Shown: positions 44,396 to 52,533 of the stretch, in pieces
How the letters are laid out: the number at the start of each line of letters is the position of its first letter
How positions within the stretch are numbered: the first letter of the stretch is position 1
Source: Brevibacillus daliensis
GTDB taxonomy: Bacteria > Bacillota > Bacilli > Brevibacillales > Brevibacillaceae
DNA length: 64,000 nt
Direction of reading: 5' to 3'
NCBI RefSeq assembly: GCF_021245735.1
Contig: NZ_JAJISB010000001.1
Location: forward strand, 525,899-589,898
Position numbers and translations under genes: made by a program
The notes under the pieces: generated by a model
What the model saw: the letters and a program-made list of their open reading frames with translations, nothing else
The model's database searches: none
What the model was told of the DNA's origin: nothing

Positions 44396-46087
44396 TTGAC
44401 TACCTCTTCCAAAGAAACTGCACTCGTCACCTATGCCATTCTCCAAGGAAAGGAGGTATATCATATCTATTCCCTTAAGCGTTTCCTGGTTCTCTTCTTA
44501 TTTTTACTCACGTTCGTTATTCCAACGCGAATTTTAGCACACGCTTCACTTACCGACTCAGTCCCTGAACAAAATAGTCAACAACCACATTCTCCTAAGG
44601 AAATCAGATTAACTTTTAATGAGAGATTGGAAAAAGGGAATGTTTCTATCAAACTATTTAATGCTGATGGGGAGTCCATCATTCCTGCCAATGCATTGAC
44701 GGATACGAATCAAAAGCAGATATATCTACCGCTCTCACCTCTTGAAAACGGATATTATACGGTTAGTTACAAAGTAATATCTGCTGACGGTCATCCTATT
44801 TCTGGTTCCTATATTTTTACTGTCGGGGAAACAACCGAAGCCCCGCCCATACAAGGAGGATTAGCCAGTAAGGGGCATCATTTTAACCATAACGGACTCT
44901 CTGATTTCACTTTAGAACAGTTACTCCATTACGTAGCTCGTATTGTCTATTACATGAGTTTACTCACTCTGGTAGGGTGGATCTTTTGGATGACGGTTCA
45001 GCGTGAATCTACGATGCAAGAAATTCATGCTCTTGATTTGCAGTACTCGGTCATGTTGCAGAGAATCTTTTTCCTCATGCATGTGGTGCTAATCGGAACA
45101 CAACTTCCCAACTTGTTAGTGGAATGGCAGTTGAGCAATATCCTCTCGTTATTCTCGGGTACAACGATTGGATTATCATGGCTCGCGATGCTCGGGTTAA
45201 GTTTGTTTGGTTTTCTTTTTTTACACAGAGTGAAATGGTTCGATATGTTATGGCTAATACTCATGATTGCGACCAAGAGCTTCTCTGGTCATGCTTCAGC
45301 CACTGATTCTCCACTACAAACCGTGTTACTTGATATCGTGCATTTGCTCTCAGCTGCAGTCTGGGTCGGAGGAATATTGTATATTCTGGTTCATTGGCAA
45401 AAAAGCAGATACCATGCTAAAAAGTTTATCCCCTATTTTTCCGATGTGGCTTTGGCAAGCCTCGTTATTTTAATTTTAACTGGAACCCTTTTGACCCTTA
45501 TTTTCCTGCCAGATCTCTCCTATCTCATTCATACAGAATGGGGAATCTTGCTACTGGTTAAGTCAGGGCTCGTCTTGCTTGTCCTCGTAGTAGGCTCTTT
45601 ATTACGATACGACTTGCGAAAGAAAAATATGTCTTCCATGCAAAAACTGTTGGGATTAGATTCTACCCTTATGACACTGATTATAGTCGTCGTCGGACTT
45701 TTCACCTATATGAATCCTCTCCCCACCAACGAACCCCTACGCTGGCAAGTAAATAACGAGCGCCTTCACGTTGCCGTATCCATCACACCCAATCAGGTAG
45801 GTACGAACAAGATGAAAGTAAGCGTTTGGTTACCCCACCAAGTCGGAAAACCTAAAAACGTACAGCTCCTAGTCATTAGTCAAGATACGGATATACCGCC
45901 TATTGATGTACCTATCATCCCTGTTCAAACCAATTCTGAACAAAATGTAATTCCTGGCTTTTCACCATATACCTACGAGAAAGAGGGACCGTATCTGCCC
46001 TTTGCTGGAAAATGGACGATTCAGGTACGTGTTATGGACCCTAGTGACAGCGAAATTATTTTCAACAAGGAGTTCGTGATCTATTAA
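44396..46087 (+). CDS. copper resistance protein, CopC-CopD fusion (YcnJ-like)
   Basis: Up to 563 residues. The given start is a TTG without a good ribosome binding site. A strong AAAGGAGG lies 8 bases before an in-frame ATC at 44465, which would give a normal signal peptide (IYSLKRFLVLFLFLLTF). The mature CopC domain begins AHASLTDSVP with the N-terminal copper-binding His, and has SADGHPISGSY. Eight membrane helices of CopD follow (WIFWMTVQ, VWVGGILYILVHW). A C-terminal extracytoplasmic domain of about 130 residues ends the protein. Imports or handles copper at the membrane; in B. subtilis ycnJ is next to ycnI, as here. Confidence 0.88.
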   Translation: MTTSSKETALVTYAILQGKEVYHIYSLKRFLVLFLFLLTFVIPTRILAHASLTDSVPEQNSQQPHSPKEIRLTFNERLEKGNVSIKLFNADGESIIPANALTDTNQKQIYLPLSPLENGYYTVSYKVISADGHPISGSYIFTVGETTEAPPIQGGLASKGHHFNHNGLSDFTLEQLLHYVARIVYYMSLLTLVGWIFWMTVQRESTMQEIHALDLQYSVMLQRIFFLMHVVLIGTQLPNLLVEWQLSNILSLFSGTTIGLSWLAMLGLSLFGFLFLHRVKWFDMLWLILMIATKSFSGHASATDSPLQTVLLDIVHLLSAAVWVGGILYILVHWQKSRYHAKKFIPYFSDVALASLVILILTGTLLTLIFLPDLSYLIHTEWGILLLVKSGLVLLVLVVGSLLRYDLRKKNMSSMQKLLGLDSTLMTLIIVVVGLFTYMNPLPTNEPLRWQVNNERLHVAVSITPNQVGTNKMKVSVWLPHQVGKPKNVQLLVISQDTDIPPIDVPIIPVQTNSEQNVIPGFSPYTYEKEGPYLPFAGKWTIQVRVMDPSDSEIIFNKEFVIY

Positions 46088-46115
46088 TTTTTTTAGAGAA
46101 AGGATTGAACCCTTT

Positions 46116-46763
46116 ATGAAAAAATTCTCTACTGCTTTCATTACTTGCTTGCTTGGTATTCTGCTGTTTGCCGAAATCATTAGTGCTCACGTTGTTGTAT
46201 ATCCCCAAGAAGTAACCCAAGGCTCGTATGAGAAATTCTCTATTCGTGTTCCATCTGAAAGTGAGAGTCCAACCATAAAGGTTGAAGTGAAGTTCCCCGA
46301 GGAAGTAAGTATCTCCCGTTTCGAGCCAAAGGCAGGCTGGTCATATGAGCCGACGAAAGATGCCTCAGGAAAAATAGTAGGTGTTGTCTGGAAAGCAACC
46401 GGGGAAGGATTATTAGCGAACGAATTTACCGAATTCAACATGTCGGGAAAAGTAGGCGAAAACGCAACGAACATCTCCTGGAAATCATACCAGACGTATA
46501 AAGACGGTAAAGTAGTGGAATGGACAGGAGCCGCTGATTCTAACACCCCTGCTTCCCTTACGAAAGTGACGGCAAAAGTAGCAGGTGGTGGAACAGATAG
46601 TCATGGGCATCCTTCTACTGCGGTTGATACGGGGACTTCTTCTTCACATGAGGCTAATGATAGTGGTGCGGAATATGTAGGTTTTACTGTTACTTTGTAT
46701 CTATCTATTGCTGCTCTTATCCTAGGTATTATTGCGATTATCATTGCTCTAACAAGAAAATAA
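46116..46763 (+). CDS. ycnI: YcnI-like copper-binding protein (DUF1775)
   Basis: 215 residues, AGAAAGGA site. The signal peptide ends at EIISA, so the mature protein starts with HVVVYPQEV, whose N-terminal His is the copper ligand in this family. The YcnI domain runs to about 150 (YEKFSIRVPSESESPTIKVEV, GWSYEPTKD, FNMSGKV). A His-containing linker (TDSHGHPST, SSSHEAND) and one C-terminal membrane helix with basic tail follow. It forms an operon with the CopCD gene and may supply copper to the extracytoplasmic or spore oxidases. Confidence 0.88.
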   Translation: MKKFSTAFITCLLGILLFAEIISAHVVVYPQEVTQGSYEKFSIRVPSESESPTIKVEVKFPEEVSISRFEPKAGWSYEPTKDASGKIVGVVWKATGEGLLANEFTEFNMSGKVGENATNISWKSYQTYKDGKVVEWTGAADSNTPASLTKVTAKVAGGGTDSHGHPSTAVDTGTSSSHEANDSGAEYVGFTVTLYLSIAALILGIIAIIIALTRK

Positions 46764-46847
46764 AAATAGGAGAAACGATTGACACCTCTCTCCCAGCTGA
46801 TATATTGACATTTTATCCTCTCAAATGCTATCATTAGCCTTATTCAT

Positions 46848-46923
46848 GGGGCCATAGCTCAGCTGGGAGAGTGCTTGACTGGCAGTCAAGAGGTCAGGGG
46901 TTCGATCCCCCTTGGCTCCACCA
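46848..46923 (+). tRNA. tRNA-Ala (anticodon GGC)
   Basis: A 76-base cloverleaf with acceptor GGGGCCA/TGGCTCC, D-arm AGCTCAGCTGGGAGAGT, anticodon stem CTTGA/TCAAG with loop CTGGCAG, T-arm AGGGGTTCGATCCCCCT and encoded CCA. The GGC anticodon reads alanine codons. Its 3' end is repeated three times downstream. Confidence 0.95.
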
Positions 46924-46933
46924 TACAGTTCAT

Positions 46934-46962
46934 AAACCACTTCTATCATGAAGTGGTTTTTT
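46934..46962 (+). terminator. terminator after tRNA-Ala
   Basis: AAACCACTTC/GAAGTGGTTT stem followed by six T residues. Confidence 0.88.
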
Positions 46963-47202
46963 CGATTTTGATAGAGCTTCGAGATGCTGATAAAGCGGAA
47001 TATTAAATTACTGCTTCAAAGTCACGCTGGCAGAATACCTCTTTGCTCCATTTATCAGCTAAAATGGTAATAAGTAGTGTTTCTTTATAGAGTGTTTTTC
47101 TATTCTCACATTTGAAGTAACCGGATAGACTCACAAATTTCAAATAATTATAATAGGGTTAGTAATTGAGATGTTTCTAAGTGGTATACTGGAGGGAATT
47201 AC

Positions 47203-48855
47203 TTGAATTTCTGGAAAAATAGTAACCTTTATAAGAAGGAAGGATTACATAAAGTTCGTCAAAATGGCAACGATGCCACAATTATTTTCGTTCACGGTCT
47301 TCAAGGGCATCCTTACCATACTTGGACTAAGAAGGGGTGCGCCCCTTTACCCCAATTGTTTCTAGAAGATGTCTCATATAGTCAATATGATCTGTATACC
47401 TTTGGATATAAAACGGGTTTCATTCTCCAAAGGCATCATTTTAAGGAGATTTCAAACCTCTTATTCTCCGAATTAAAGGCGAGAATACATAATAAGGAGA
47501 TTTATTTCGTTTCACATAGTATGGGAGGGGTGATCGTCCAGAATATGTTGATTGAGCAGGTGGAACGTGAGAATATCGATTTCACCGACCGTGTAAGAGG
47601 CATTGTGTATCTCGCAGTCCCATTCGCTGGTTCCGGAGTCGCTTCCTTAGCTTCAGCTGCATACGCTTTTATGCCCCCTTTTATTGGTAAGTATGTAGTT
47701 TCGATCCAAGTTCGGTCATTGCAAGTTTTTAGCAAAGAACTGGCAGATCAGTCAGTAAAATGGGTTCGATATACTGGTACGCGACTTGCGCACATTAAAC
47801 AAAAGAATATCTATGGTAATTCTGATTTGGCTGTTGGTAAAATTTCTTCCAATCCTCCATATATCCAAGATGCTGATCTGGTAGAAGAGGATCATCGAAG
47901 TATTTGTAAAATGGATACGGAGACTACTGTGTACCATTTGATGGTTCAATTTTTTAACCATCGTCCTACATTGGGATATACGAGTCATATGGAAAATCTA
48001 CTTCGTGAAACGATGCCCAGATTAGCTACATTACCAGATAATAATCTCAAAGCAATTGGACATTTACTAGCTGAGCGAGCAAATCACCGTATTAAAAAGT
48101 TTATAGCACTTGAACAAGAAAGTTGGCAGCATGGATATACACAGGTATTGTCTGAAGAATATTTCCAAAAATTATATTCTCTATTCAATTTAGAAGAAGA
48201 CTATAAAACTAAAATGTATAAAATTATTGAAAGTATTCAAGAGGGATCTGCTATTAAAGTTCTCTTTGATGAGTACTTGGAATTAGAAAAAAAACAATTT
48301 AAATTGCTTGCTGAAAATTTCAGAAAAGGTCAATTTGAAATATTATTATCAACAGGGAAATCATTCCAATTTATTTTACGTTCACTACTTGCCACTTTGA
48401 TAGATAAACATAACGAGAATGTGTTTATTTTAATAAAATATTTTGATATAGATATTACTACAATTGAAAACCAATACAAGCTCATTAATACTGTTATTAA
48501 CTACGAATCGTTTGAAGACAAAAAGATCACATTGAATACTCTTTTGGACCAACTTACGGGAGCCCATGAATTAATTTTATTCTTTGATAGCAAAGAGAAA
48601 ATAGAAGTGACACATCCAATTATCTCAACAATTCCGGCAATACAAATTAACGGTGACTTAATGGGGTTTGATGAAATCAAACAATACATTGCAAGTGTCC
48701 AAGAAACTGTGAGTTTTGATGGGAAAGTGTTTGCGGACTCGGTAAAGCCTTCTTATATTATCTTTCTTATAGATGTAGATGATGCAACAAAGAAAGCTTT
48801 ATCAATTATTCAGCAAAGAAGTAATTTTGGAATATATTATCTCGAAAAACAGTAG
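47203..48855 (+). CDS. SERAC1-like alpha/beta hydrolase with long C-terminal region
   Basis: 550 residues from a TTG with GGAGGG 6 bases upstream. Residues 20-260 form an alpha/beta hydrolase of the SERAC1/PGAP1/DUF676 type: IIFVHGLQGHPYHTW (oxyanion hole), FVSHSMGGVIVQNM (GxSxG nucleophile elbow), VYLAVPFAGSGVASL, and EEDHRSICK with the catalytic His. The 290-residue remainder is helical then alpha/beta and AT-rich, with no domain I recognise and no Walker motifs. SERAC1-like lipases serve as effectors in some bacterial immune NTPases. It is the only gene between the tRNA and its first partial copy, so it is island cargo. Confidence 0.8.
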   Translation: MNFWKNSNLYKKEGLHKVRQNGNDATIIFVHGLQGHPYHTWTKKGCAPLPQLFLEDVSYSQYDLYTFGYKTGFILQRHHFKEISNLLFSELKARIHNKEIYFVSHSMGGVIVQNMLIEQVERENIDFTDRVRGIVYLAVPFAGSGVASLASAAYAFMPPFIGKYVVSIQVRSLQVFSKELADQSVKWVRYTGTRLAHIKQKNIYGNSDLAVGKISSNPPYIQDADLVEEDHRSICKMDTETTVYHLMVQFFNHRPTLGYTSHMENLLRETMPRLATLPDNNLKAIGHLLAERANHRIKKFIALEQESWQHGYTQVLSEEYFQKLYSLFNLEEDYKTKMYKIIESIQEGSAIKVLFDEYLELEKKQFKLLAENFRKGQFEILLSTGKSFQFILRSLLATLIDKHNENVFILIKYFDIDITTIENQYKLINTVINYESFEDKKITLNTLLDQLTGAHELILFFDSKEKIEVTHPIISTIPAIQINGDLMGFDEIKQYIASVQETVSFDGKVFADSVKPSYIIFLIDVDDATKKALSIIQQRSNFGIYYLEKQ

Positions 48856-48961
48856 ATTTTTTTTTCGAAAAATTCTCTTTACGACTTAAAGCTTTTTTCT
48901 AATTTATTGAAGATGAGATTGATTAATTAAATTATATTTAGGTAGTATAACTAACCATCAC

Positions 48962-49022
48962 GGGAGAGTGCTTGACTGGCAGTCAAGAGGTCAGGGGTTC
49001 GATCCCCCTTGGCTCCACCATA
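48962..49022 (+). repeat. 61-bp direct repeat of the tRNA-Ala 3' part (att-like site 2)
   Basis: Bases 48962-49020 equal tRNA nucleotides 18-76 without a mismatch, and the two next bases (TA) also match. It starts inside the D-arm and covers anticodon, T-arm and CCA. The acceptor 5' strand is missing, so it is not a functional tRNA. This is the layout of an integrative-element att site. Confidence 0.9.
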
Positions 49023-49034
49023 TTTATCAACGAT

Positions 49035-49059
49035 GCCTTCTGGATGGAAGGCTTTTTTT
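49035..49059 (+). terminator. terminator after att-like site 2
   Basis: GCCTTC/GAAGGC stem with a 6-base loop followed by seven T residues. Confidence 0.8.
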
Positions 49060-49090
49060 ATTGGACTAGGTAATTATTTTAAGAAGAATC

Positions 49091-49131
49091 AGGCCGGGAA
49101 CCCAGCAACAAGTTGCTTTCCGGCCTTTTTT
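49091..49131. terminator. strong hairpin terminator
   Basis: AGGCCGG/CCGGCCT stem with an inner AGCAAC/GTTGCT stem and six T residues on the plus strand. It may also end the minus-strand cupin gene. Confidence 0.75.
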
Positions 49132-49147
49132 GTGTACGGGAAATAAT

Positions 49148-49798
49148 TCAAGGGTGGCCTTGCGTTCCTATCCGCCATTGAATATCATTTGAAGCTGGCG
49201 GACCTATGACTACCGTCTGATCAATTGGCTTGAGCACTTCAGCAAGCTGAGCCGCATTCACGCCATAGATTATCTGGAACACTTCGGGTGGTGTCTTTCT
49301 CAGGACATCGGACCCGAATACAACCTGCGCGGCATTATTGTCGAAAATAGCCAACAAGTGGGTGTGATCAGTAGTCGCAATTTCCCAATGCCACCACCCC
49401 ATCGGGATATACACCGTTTGGGGCGGCTTAACGCAGTAGGTAAGTATTTGCAGGGTAAAGGGATTGAGAATGGAGACGATAGCTTCTCCCTGTATTACGT
49501 AGACAAGTTCGGCTGCGTTGGGGTGCCAATGGCACTCGACGCTATTTCCTTTACTCAGAAAGATGTCCAGCAAGCCCAAATTTTGCATCACGGGCAACTG
49601 CTTAGCGAATTGCTGAAGAATGAAGTTTTGAGCATTCTTCTGGAAGAATGGCGCTGTTCTTAAGTCAAAACATAAATTCAAAGAAGGAGAGCTAAGTTCG
49701 GCCATGGTGCTGTCGGTGGACACAGGCTGTATCCCGCCTTTCTGGATTGGATGATTAATTAATATATTCACGTGCCCAGATAGATGTGATTTGTCCAA
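49148..49798 (-). CDS. cupin-domain protein
   Basis: Up to 216 residues. The cupin core has motif 1 SVECHWHPNAAELVYVIQGEA (HxH, Glu) and motif 2 PPQTVYIPMGWWHWEI (His), the metal-binding set of germin/oxalate-decarboxylase-like monocupins. The start is uncertain: the TTG at 49798 has no ribosome binding site, while a GTG 25 codons later follows AAAGGCGGG. The 5' end lies only 18 bases from att-like site 3, so it may have been cut or fused by recombination. Composition is more GC-rich than the adjacent lipase gene. Confidence 0.7.
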   Translation of the reverse strand: MDKSHLSGHVNILINHPIQKGGIQPVSTDSTMAELSSPSLNLCFDLRTAPFFQKNAQNFILQQFAKQLPVMQNLGLLDIFLSKGNSVECHWHPNAAELVYVIQGEAIVSILNPFTLQILTYCVKPPQTVYIPMGWWHWEIATTDHTHLLAIFDNNAAQVVFGSDVLRKTPPEVFQIIYGVNAAQLAEVLKPIDQTVVIGPPASNDIQWRIGTQGHP

Positions 49799-49815
49799 AA
49801 ACTGAAACCGCCATC

Positions 49816-49838
49816 TTCGATCCCCTTGGACTCCACCA
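49816..49838 (+). repeat. degenerate tRNA-Ala 3' end (att-like site 3)
   Basis: TTCGATCCCCTTGGACTCCACCA corresponds to the last 23 bases of the tRNA with one base deleted and one inserted. It is followed 15 bases later by a terminator hairpin, as at the other copies. Confidence 0.75.
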
Positions 49839-49852
49839 AAGTTAGTAAGAAT

Positions 49853-49878
49853 GCCTTCCTAATTGGAGGGCTTTTTGT
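49853..49878 (+). terminator. terminator after att-like site 3
   Basis: GCCTTCC/GGAGGGC stem with a 5-base loop followed by five T residues. Similar in sequence to the terminator after site 2. Confidence 0.75.
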
Positions 49879-50017
49879 TTTAATGGCGAAGACACCGCTA
49901 AAAACGATACCTTCGTCTTTTTGTTTTGTAACTATATTGGCTAATGAATGATCTCGATGCGCGTCATACCAAGGACGTGGAGTTCCTGCACCTAATCGAA
50001 ACGCACGTGAAGAGTTT

Positions 50018-50488
50018 TTGTGGAATAAAATATCCGAAAATCTGCTATCTTCCTACCACAACGAACTAAACTGGGTTCAAGGGATACGTAAAGAACTTTA
50101 TGAAAAAGAATGGATGGTGGAAACGATTATGAACCATCAAATCGTAGAGGACGGAACTAAAAAATATATCGAAATCATATCTACCCAAGTTCCACTTAGC
50201 ACCGAGCAGGATGCTGTGGATCTCGTCGCTTTGTGCATAGAAAATGAGGCGAATCTTCTAATGCTGCATAGCCCTGCTCTTTCGGAAGATTTTTTCAAAC
50301 TCCGAACAGGCGTAGCAGGTAAAATGATTCAAAAATTTATCAACTACCATGTTAAAACTGCAGCGGTCATTCCTATGGAGGTGGTTAACAAAGGAAAATT
50401 TAAGGAAATGGTACTCGAATCCAATAAGAGCAACCATTTTAGAGTTTTTGAGACCAGAGAAGATGCAGAGAGTTGGCTTTTGAAATGA
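50018..50488 (+). CDS. DUF4180 protein
   Basis: 156 residues from the TTG at 50018; the ATG at 50129 would give the usual family length of about 120 residues. The core matches DUF4180: VPLSTEQDAVDLVALCIENEANLLMLH, FFKLRTGVAGKMIQKFINYHVKTAAVI and FKEMVLESNKSNHFRVFET. The reading frame is open for another 60 bases upstream of the TTG and reads like the end of another protein, so the N-terminal 37 residues may be a fusion with older cargo. Only gene between att-like sites 3 and 4. Function unknown. Confidence 0.7.
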   Translation: MWNKISENLLSSYHNELNWVQGIRKELYEKEWMVETIMNHQIVEDGTKKYIEIISTQVPLSTEQDAVDLVALCIENEANLLMLHSPALSEDFFKLRTGVAGKMIQKFINYHVKTAAVIPMEVVNKGKFKEMVLESNKSNHFRVFETREDAESWLLK

Positions 50489-50532
50489 TAAATGAAACAT
50501 TATATAAATCAGAAGATGGAAAAGTTGCTATA

Positions 50533-50544
50533 GGCTCCACCATA
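50533..50544 (+). repeat. short tRNA-Ala 3' end remnant (att-like site 4)
   Basis: GGCTCCACCATA equals the last ten bases of the tRNA plus the TA shared with sites 1 and 2. Twelve bases could occur by chance, but the spacing to a following terminator repeats the pattern of the other sites. Confidence 0.5.
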
Positions 50545-50558
50545 TAAATAACTGTGTA

Positions 50559-50587
50559 ACGCTTGGGTTTCCGAGCGTTTTTTGTTT
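50559..50587 (+). terminator. terminator after att-like site 4
   Basis: AACGCT/AGCGTT stem followed by six T residues. Confidence 0.7.
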
Positions 50588-50818
50588 TTTATCCTCCACT
50601 TCTAAGCCAAAGCCTTCAACTCATCCTCACTCTTTTTCCTGACCCCTCTACTTCTGAAATGACGCTTGGAAAAAAATACTTAGGTTGTTGAATAAGCATG
50701 AGGATCATGAAATATCAGAATATGGTCCCTATGCAAGAAAAACGAAGAAACTTTGAGATAGTTAAAGAAACAACTGCGATGTATACCAAAAAATAGAAAA
50801 TATAACTATTAAAAATTT

Positions 50819-50853
50819 TTGACAACGTTTATGATTATGATTATCATTATCAT
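50819..50853 (+). promoter_or_regulatory. promoter with overlapping Fur boxes upstream of the MATE gene
   Basis: TTGACA (50819-50824) and TATCAT (50842-50847) are 17 bases apart. The spacer and -10 carry TGATTATGATTATCA (50832-50846) and TGATTATCATTATCA (50838-50852). Each fits the 7-1-7 Fur consensus TGATAATNATTATCA with one mismatch. Fur binding would block the promoter when iron is plentiful. Confidence 0.85.
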
Positions 50854-51013
50854 TGTATTGTACATAATAGCACGATCAACTCAACTAACCGGCATATTCC
50901 CTCAATATCCAGACGTTTTTTACTTGTAGTGCTTCAGCAGAGTTGTAATAAAGTAAACCGAGATGCATTCGAAAAGAATACCCAGTAATGCGAAAAAGAT
51001 AGGAGGCTTTCAA

Positions 51014-52402
51014 TTGGATCAAACCATTACCAATCAAAAAGAAAAACAGAAGTATTTTATTTTACGTGAAAATCTCTGGAAAGTTATGATCCAATTATCA
51101 TGGCCTGCTATCATTGCTATGGTTCTTTATGGATTAAACGCTGTCATTGCTGCTGTTTTTGTAGGTCACTATATAGGCGAAACCGCTTTGGCTGGGGTTT
51201 CCGTGGCATATCCTTTAACTCTGATCAGTGTAGGTATAGGCTCGCTAATTGGAGTCGGCGCTGGCTCTGTATTAAGTATTGCTATAGGCCGTCAAGACAC
51301 CAACACACAGGAACGGTTATTGGGGCATGTCAACTACCTTTCCATTATTCTAACAGTGATCTACATGATATTGGGACTTCTTTTCTCCACTCAATTAATC
51401 AAGATAATGGGAGGAGAAGGTGACGCGTTATTTTTGGGTGACAGCTATTTTCGAATTACTGTCATAGGCTCGTTTTTCTGGATATATGGCCTGGCAGCCA
51501 ATATGATCGTAAGAGCCGAAGGAAAAATGAAGTCGGCCGCTGTCGTCATGGCAATCGGTCTGGTAGCTGATATCTTGGCCAATTATATTTTGGTCGCTGT
51601 GCTTGAACTAGGTATAGAAGGTGCTGCATGGGCAACCAATATCGGTATGTTTATTTACACGCTACTTGGTTGGGTTTACTTCGGCAAAGGATTCTCTTCC
51701 TTTAAAACAAAAGTATTTTCCATATACAGGGACGTATCTACTTTAAAGTCCATTATTGGATTAGGTATGGCTTCGCTGATCATGAACCTAATGAATCTTG
51801 TTCAAGCCGTTTTTGTTTTCAATGCCCTTTCCAAATACGGTACGGTATTAGACATTGCCTTTTATGGTGTTGTCTATCGCGTGTTCACCTTCTTACTTAC
51901 GCCTATCTTCGGCTTAATGCGTGCGCTACAACCAGTCATCGGCATAAACTATGGGGCCGGGCAATATGACCGTGTCATAAGCTCGTACAGGATTTTTACC
52001 GTTGCCTCCATGCTGTTGACCTTACCGTTTTGGATCGTTTCAATGGCCGCTCCCGAATTTGTATTGAGATTCATGTTACCCGATCAAATCTTTACTGGTG
52101 CTCAATTCATGTATTTCCGGATGTACATGGCGATTTTGCCACTACTGTCAACGATTTTCATGGCGATGACCTTTTTCCCTTCTATAGATAAAGGAAAACC
52201 GGCAGTCATAATCGGGATTGCAAGACAACTCATTTTCTACATACCGGTCATGCTGATTTTACCTAAATTGATGGGAGTCTCAGGCATATATATTGGATCG
52301 CTGGCGATTGATGCGATTATTGTCCTTTGGACAGCTTTTATGATAAGAAAAGAATTTACGATGCTCAGGAAAAAAGGGGTACAAGAAAATAGCAGTGTTT
52401 AG
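51014..52402 (+). CDS. MATE-family efflux transporter under iron control
   Basis: 462 residues from a TTG at 51014 with AGGAGG 7 bases upstream; a reading frame to 50963 has no such site. Twelve membrane helices in two homologous halves, MepA-like: WPAIIAMVLYGLNAVIAAVFVGHYIGETALAGVSVAYP, GVGAGSVLSIAIGRQD and, in the second half, FGLMRALQPVIGINYGAGQYDRV. MATE proteins export organic compounds using Na+ or H+ gradients. The Fur boxes over its promoter suggest export of a siderophore or iron-stress metabolite rather than general drug efflux. No siderophore genes are adjacent. Confidence 0.9.
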   Translation: MDQTITNQKEKQKYFILRENLWKVMIQLSWPAIIAMVLYGLNAVIAAVFVGHYIGETALAGVSVAYPLTLISVGIGSLIGVGAGSVLSIAIGRQDTNTQERLLGHVNYLSIILTVIYMILGLLFSTQLIKIMGGEGDALFLGDSYFRITVIGSFFWIYGLAANMIVRAEGKMKSAAVVMAIGLVADILANYILVAVLELGIEGAAWATNIGMFIYTLLGWVYFGKGFSSFKTKVFSIYRDVSTLKSIIGLGMASLIMNLMNLVQAVFVFNALSKYGTVLDIAFYGVVYRVFTFLLTPIFGLMRALQPVIGINYGAGQYDRVISSYRIFTVASMLLTLPFWIVSMAAPEFVLRFMLPDQIFTGAQFMYFRMYMAILPLLSTIFMAMTFFPSIDKGKPAVIIGIARQLIFYIPVMLILPKLMGVSGIYIGSLAIDAIIVLWTAFMIRKEFTMLRKKGVQENSSV

Positions 52403-52456
52403 CTCGATGAAAAGTTAAGCCTTTCCTAATTGTATCGACGCTGTATTCTAAATGAA

Positions 52457-52510
52457 AAATCCCATGTACCTCCACACTGTTAACGTGAGGAAACATGGGA
52501 TTTGTATTTG
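52457..52510. terminator. bidirectional terminator
   Basis: AAATCCCATGT/ACATGGGATTT stem with T-rich flanks on both strands, between the converging MATE and amidohydrolase genes. Confidence 0.85.
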
Positions 52511-52533
52511 TGTCAGTTTAACTGCTCGCTAGT

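Larger units (their letters stand above)
50489..51013. other. intergenic region with att-like site 4 and Fur-controlled promoter
   Basis: About 525 bases. The left part has the last tRNA-end fragment (50533-50544) and a terminator (50559-50587). The right part has the MATE promoter with a Fur box (50819-50853). The stretch 50590-50810 shows no gene I can support. Confidence 0.6.

Noticed and set aside
48962..49020. Second tRNA-Ala gene
   Set aside because: The first 17 bases (acceptor 5' strand and most of the D-arm) are absent, so it cannot fold as a tRNA.
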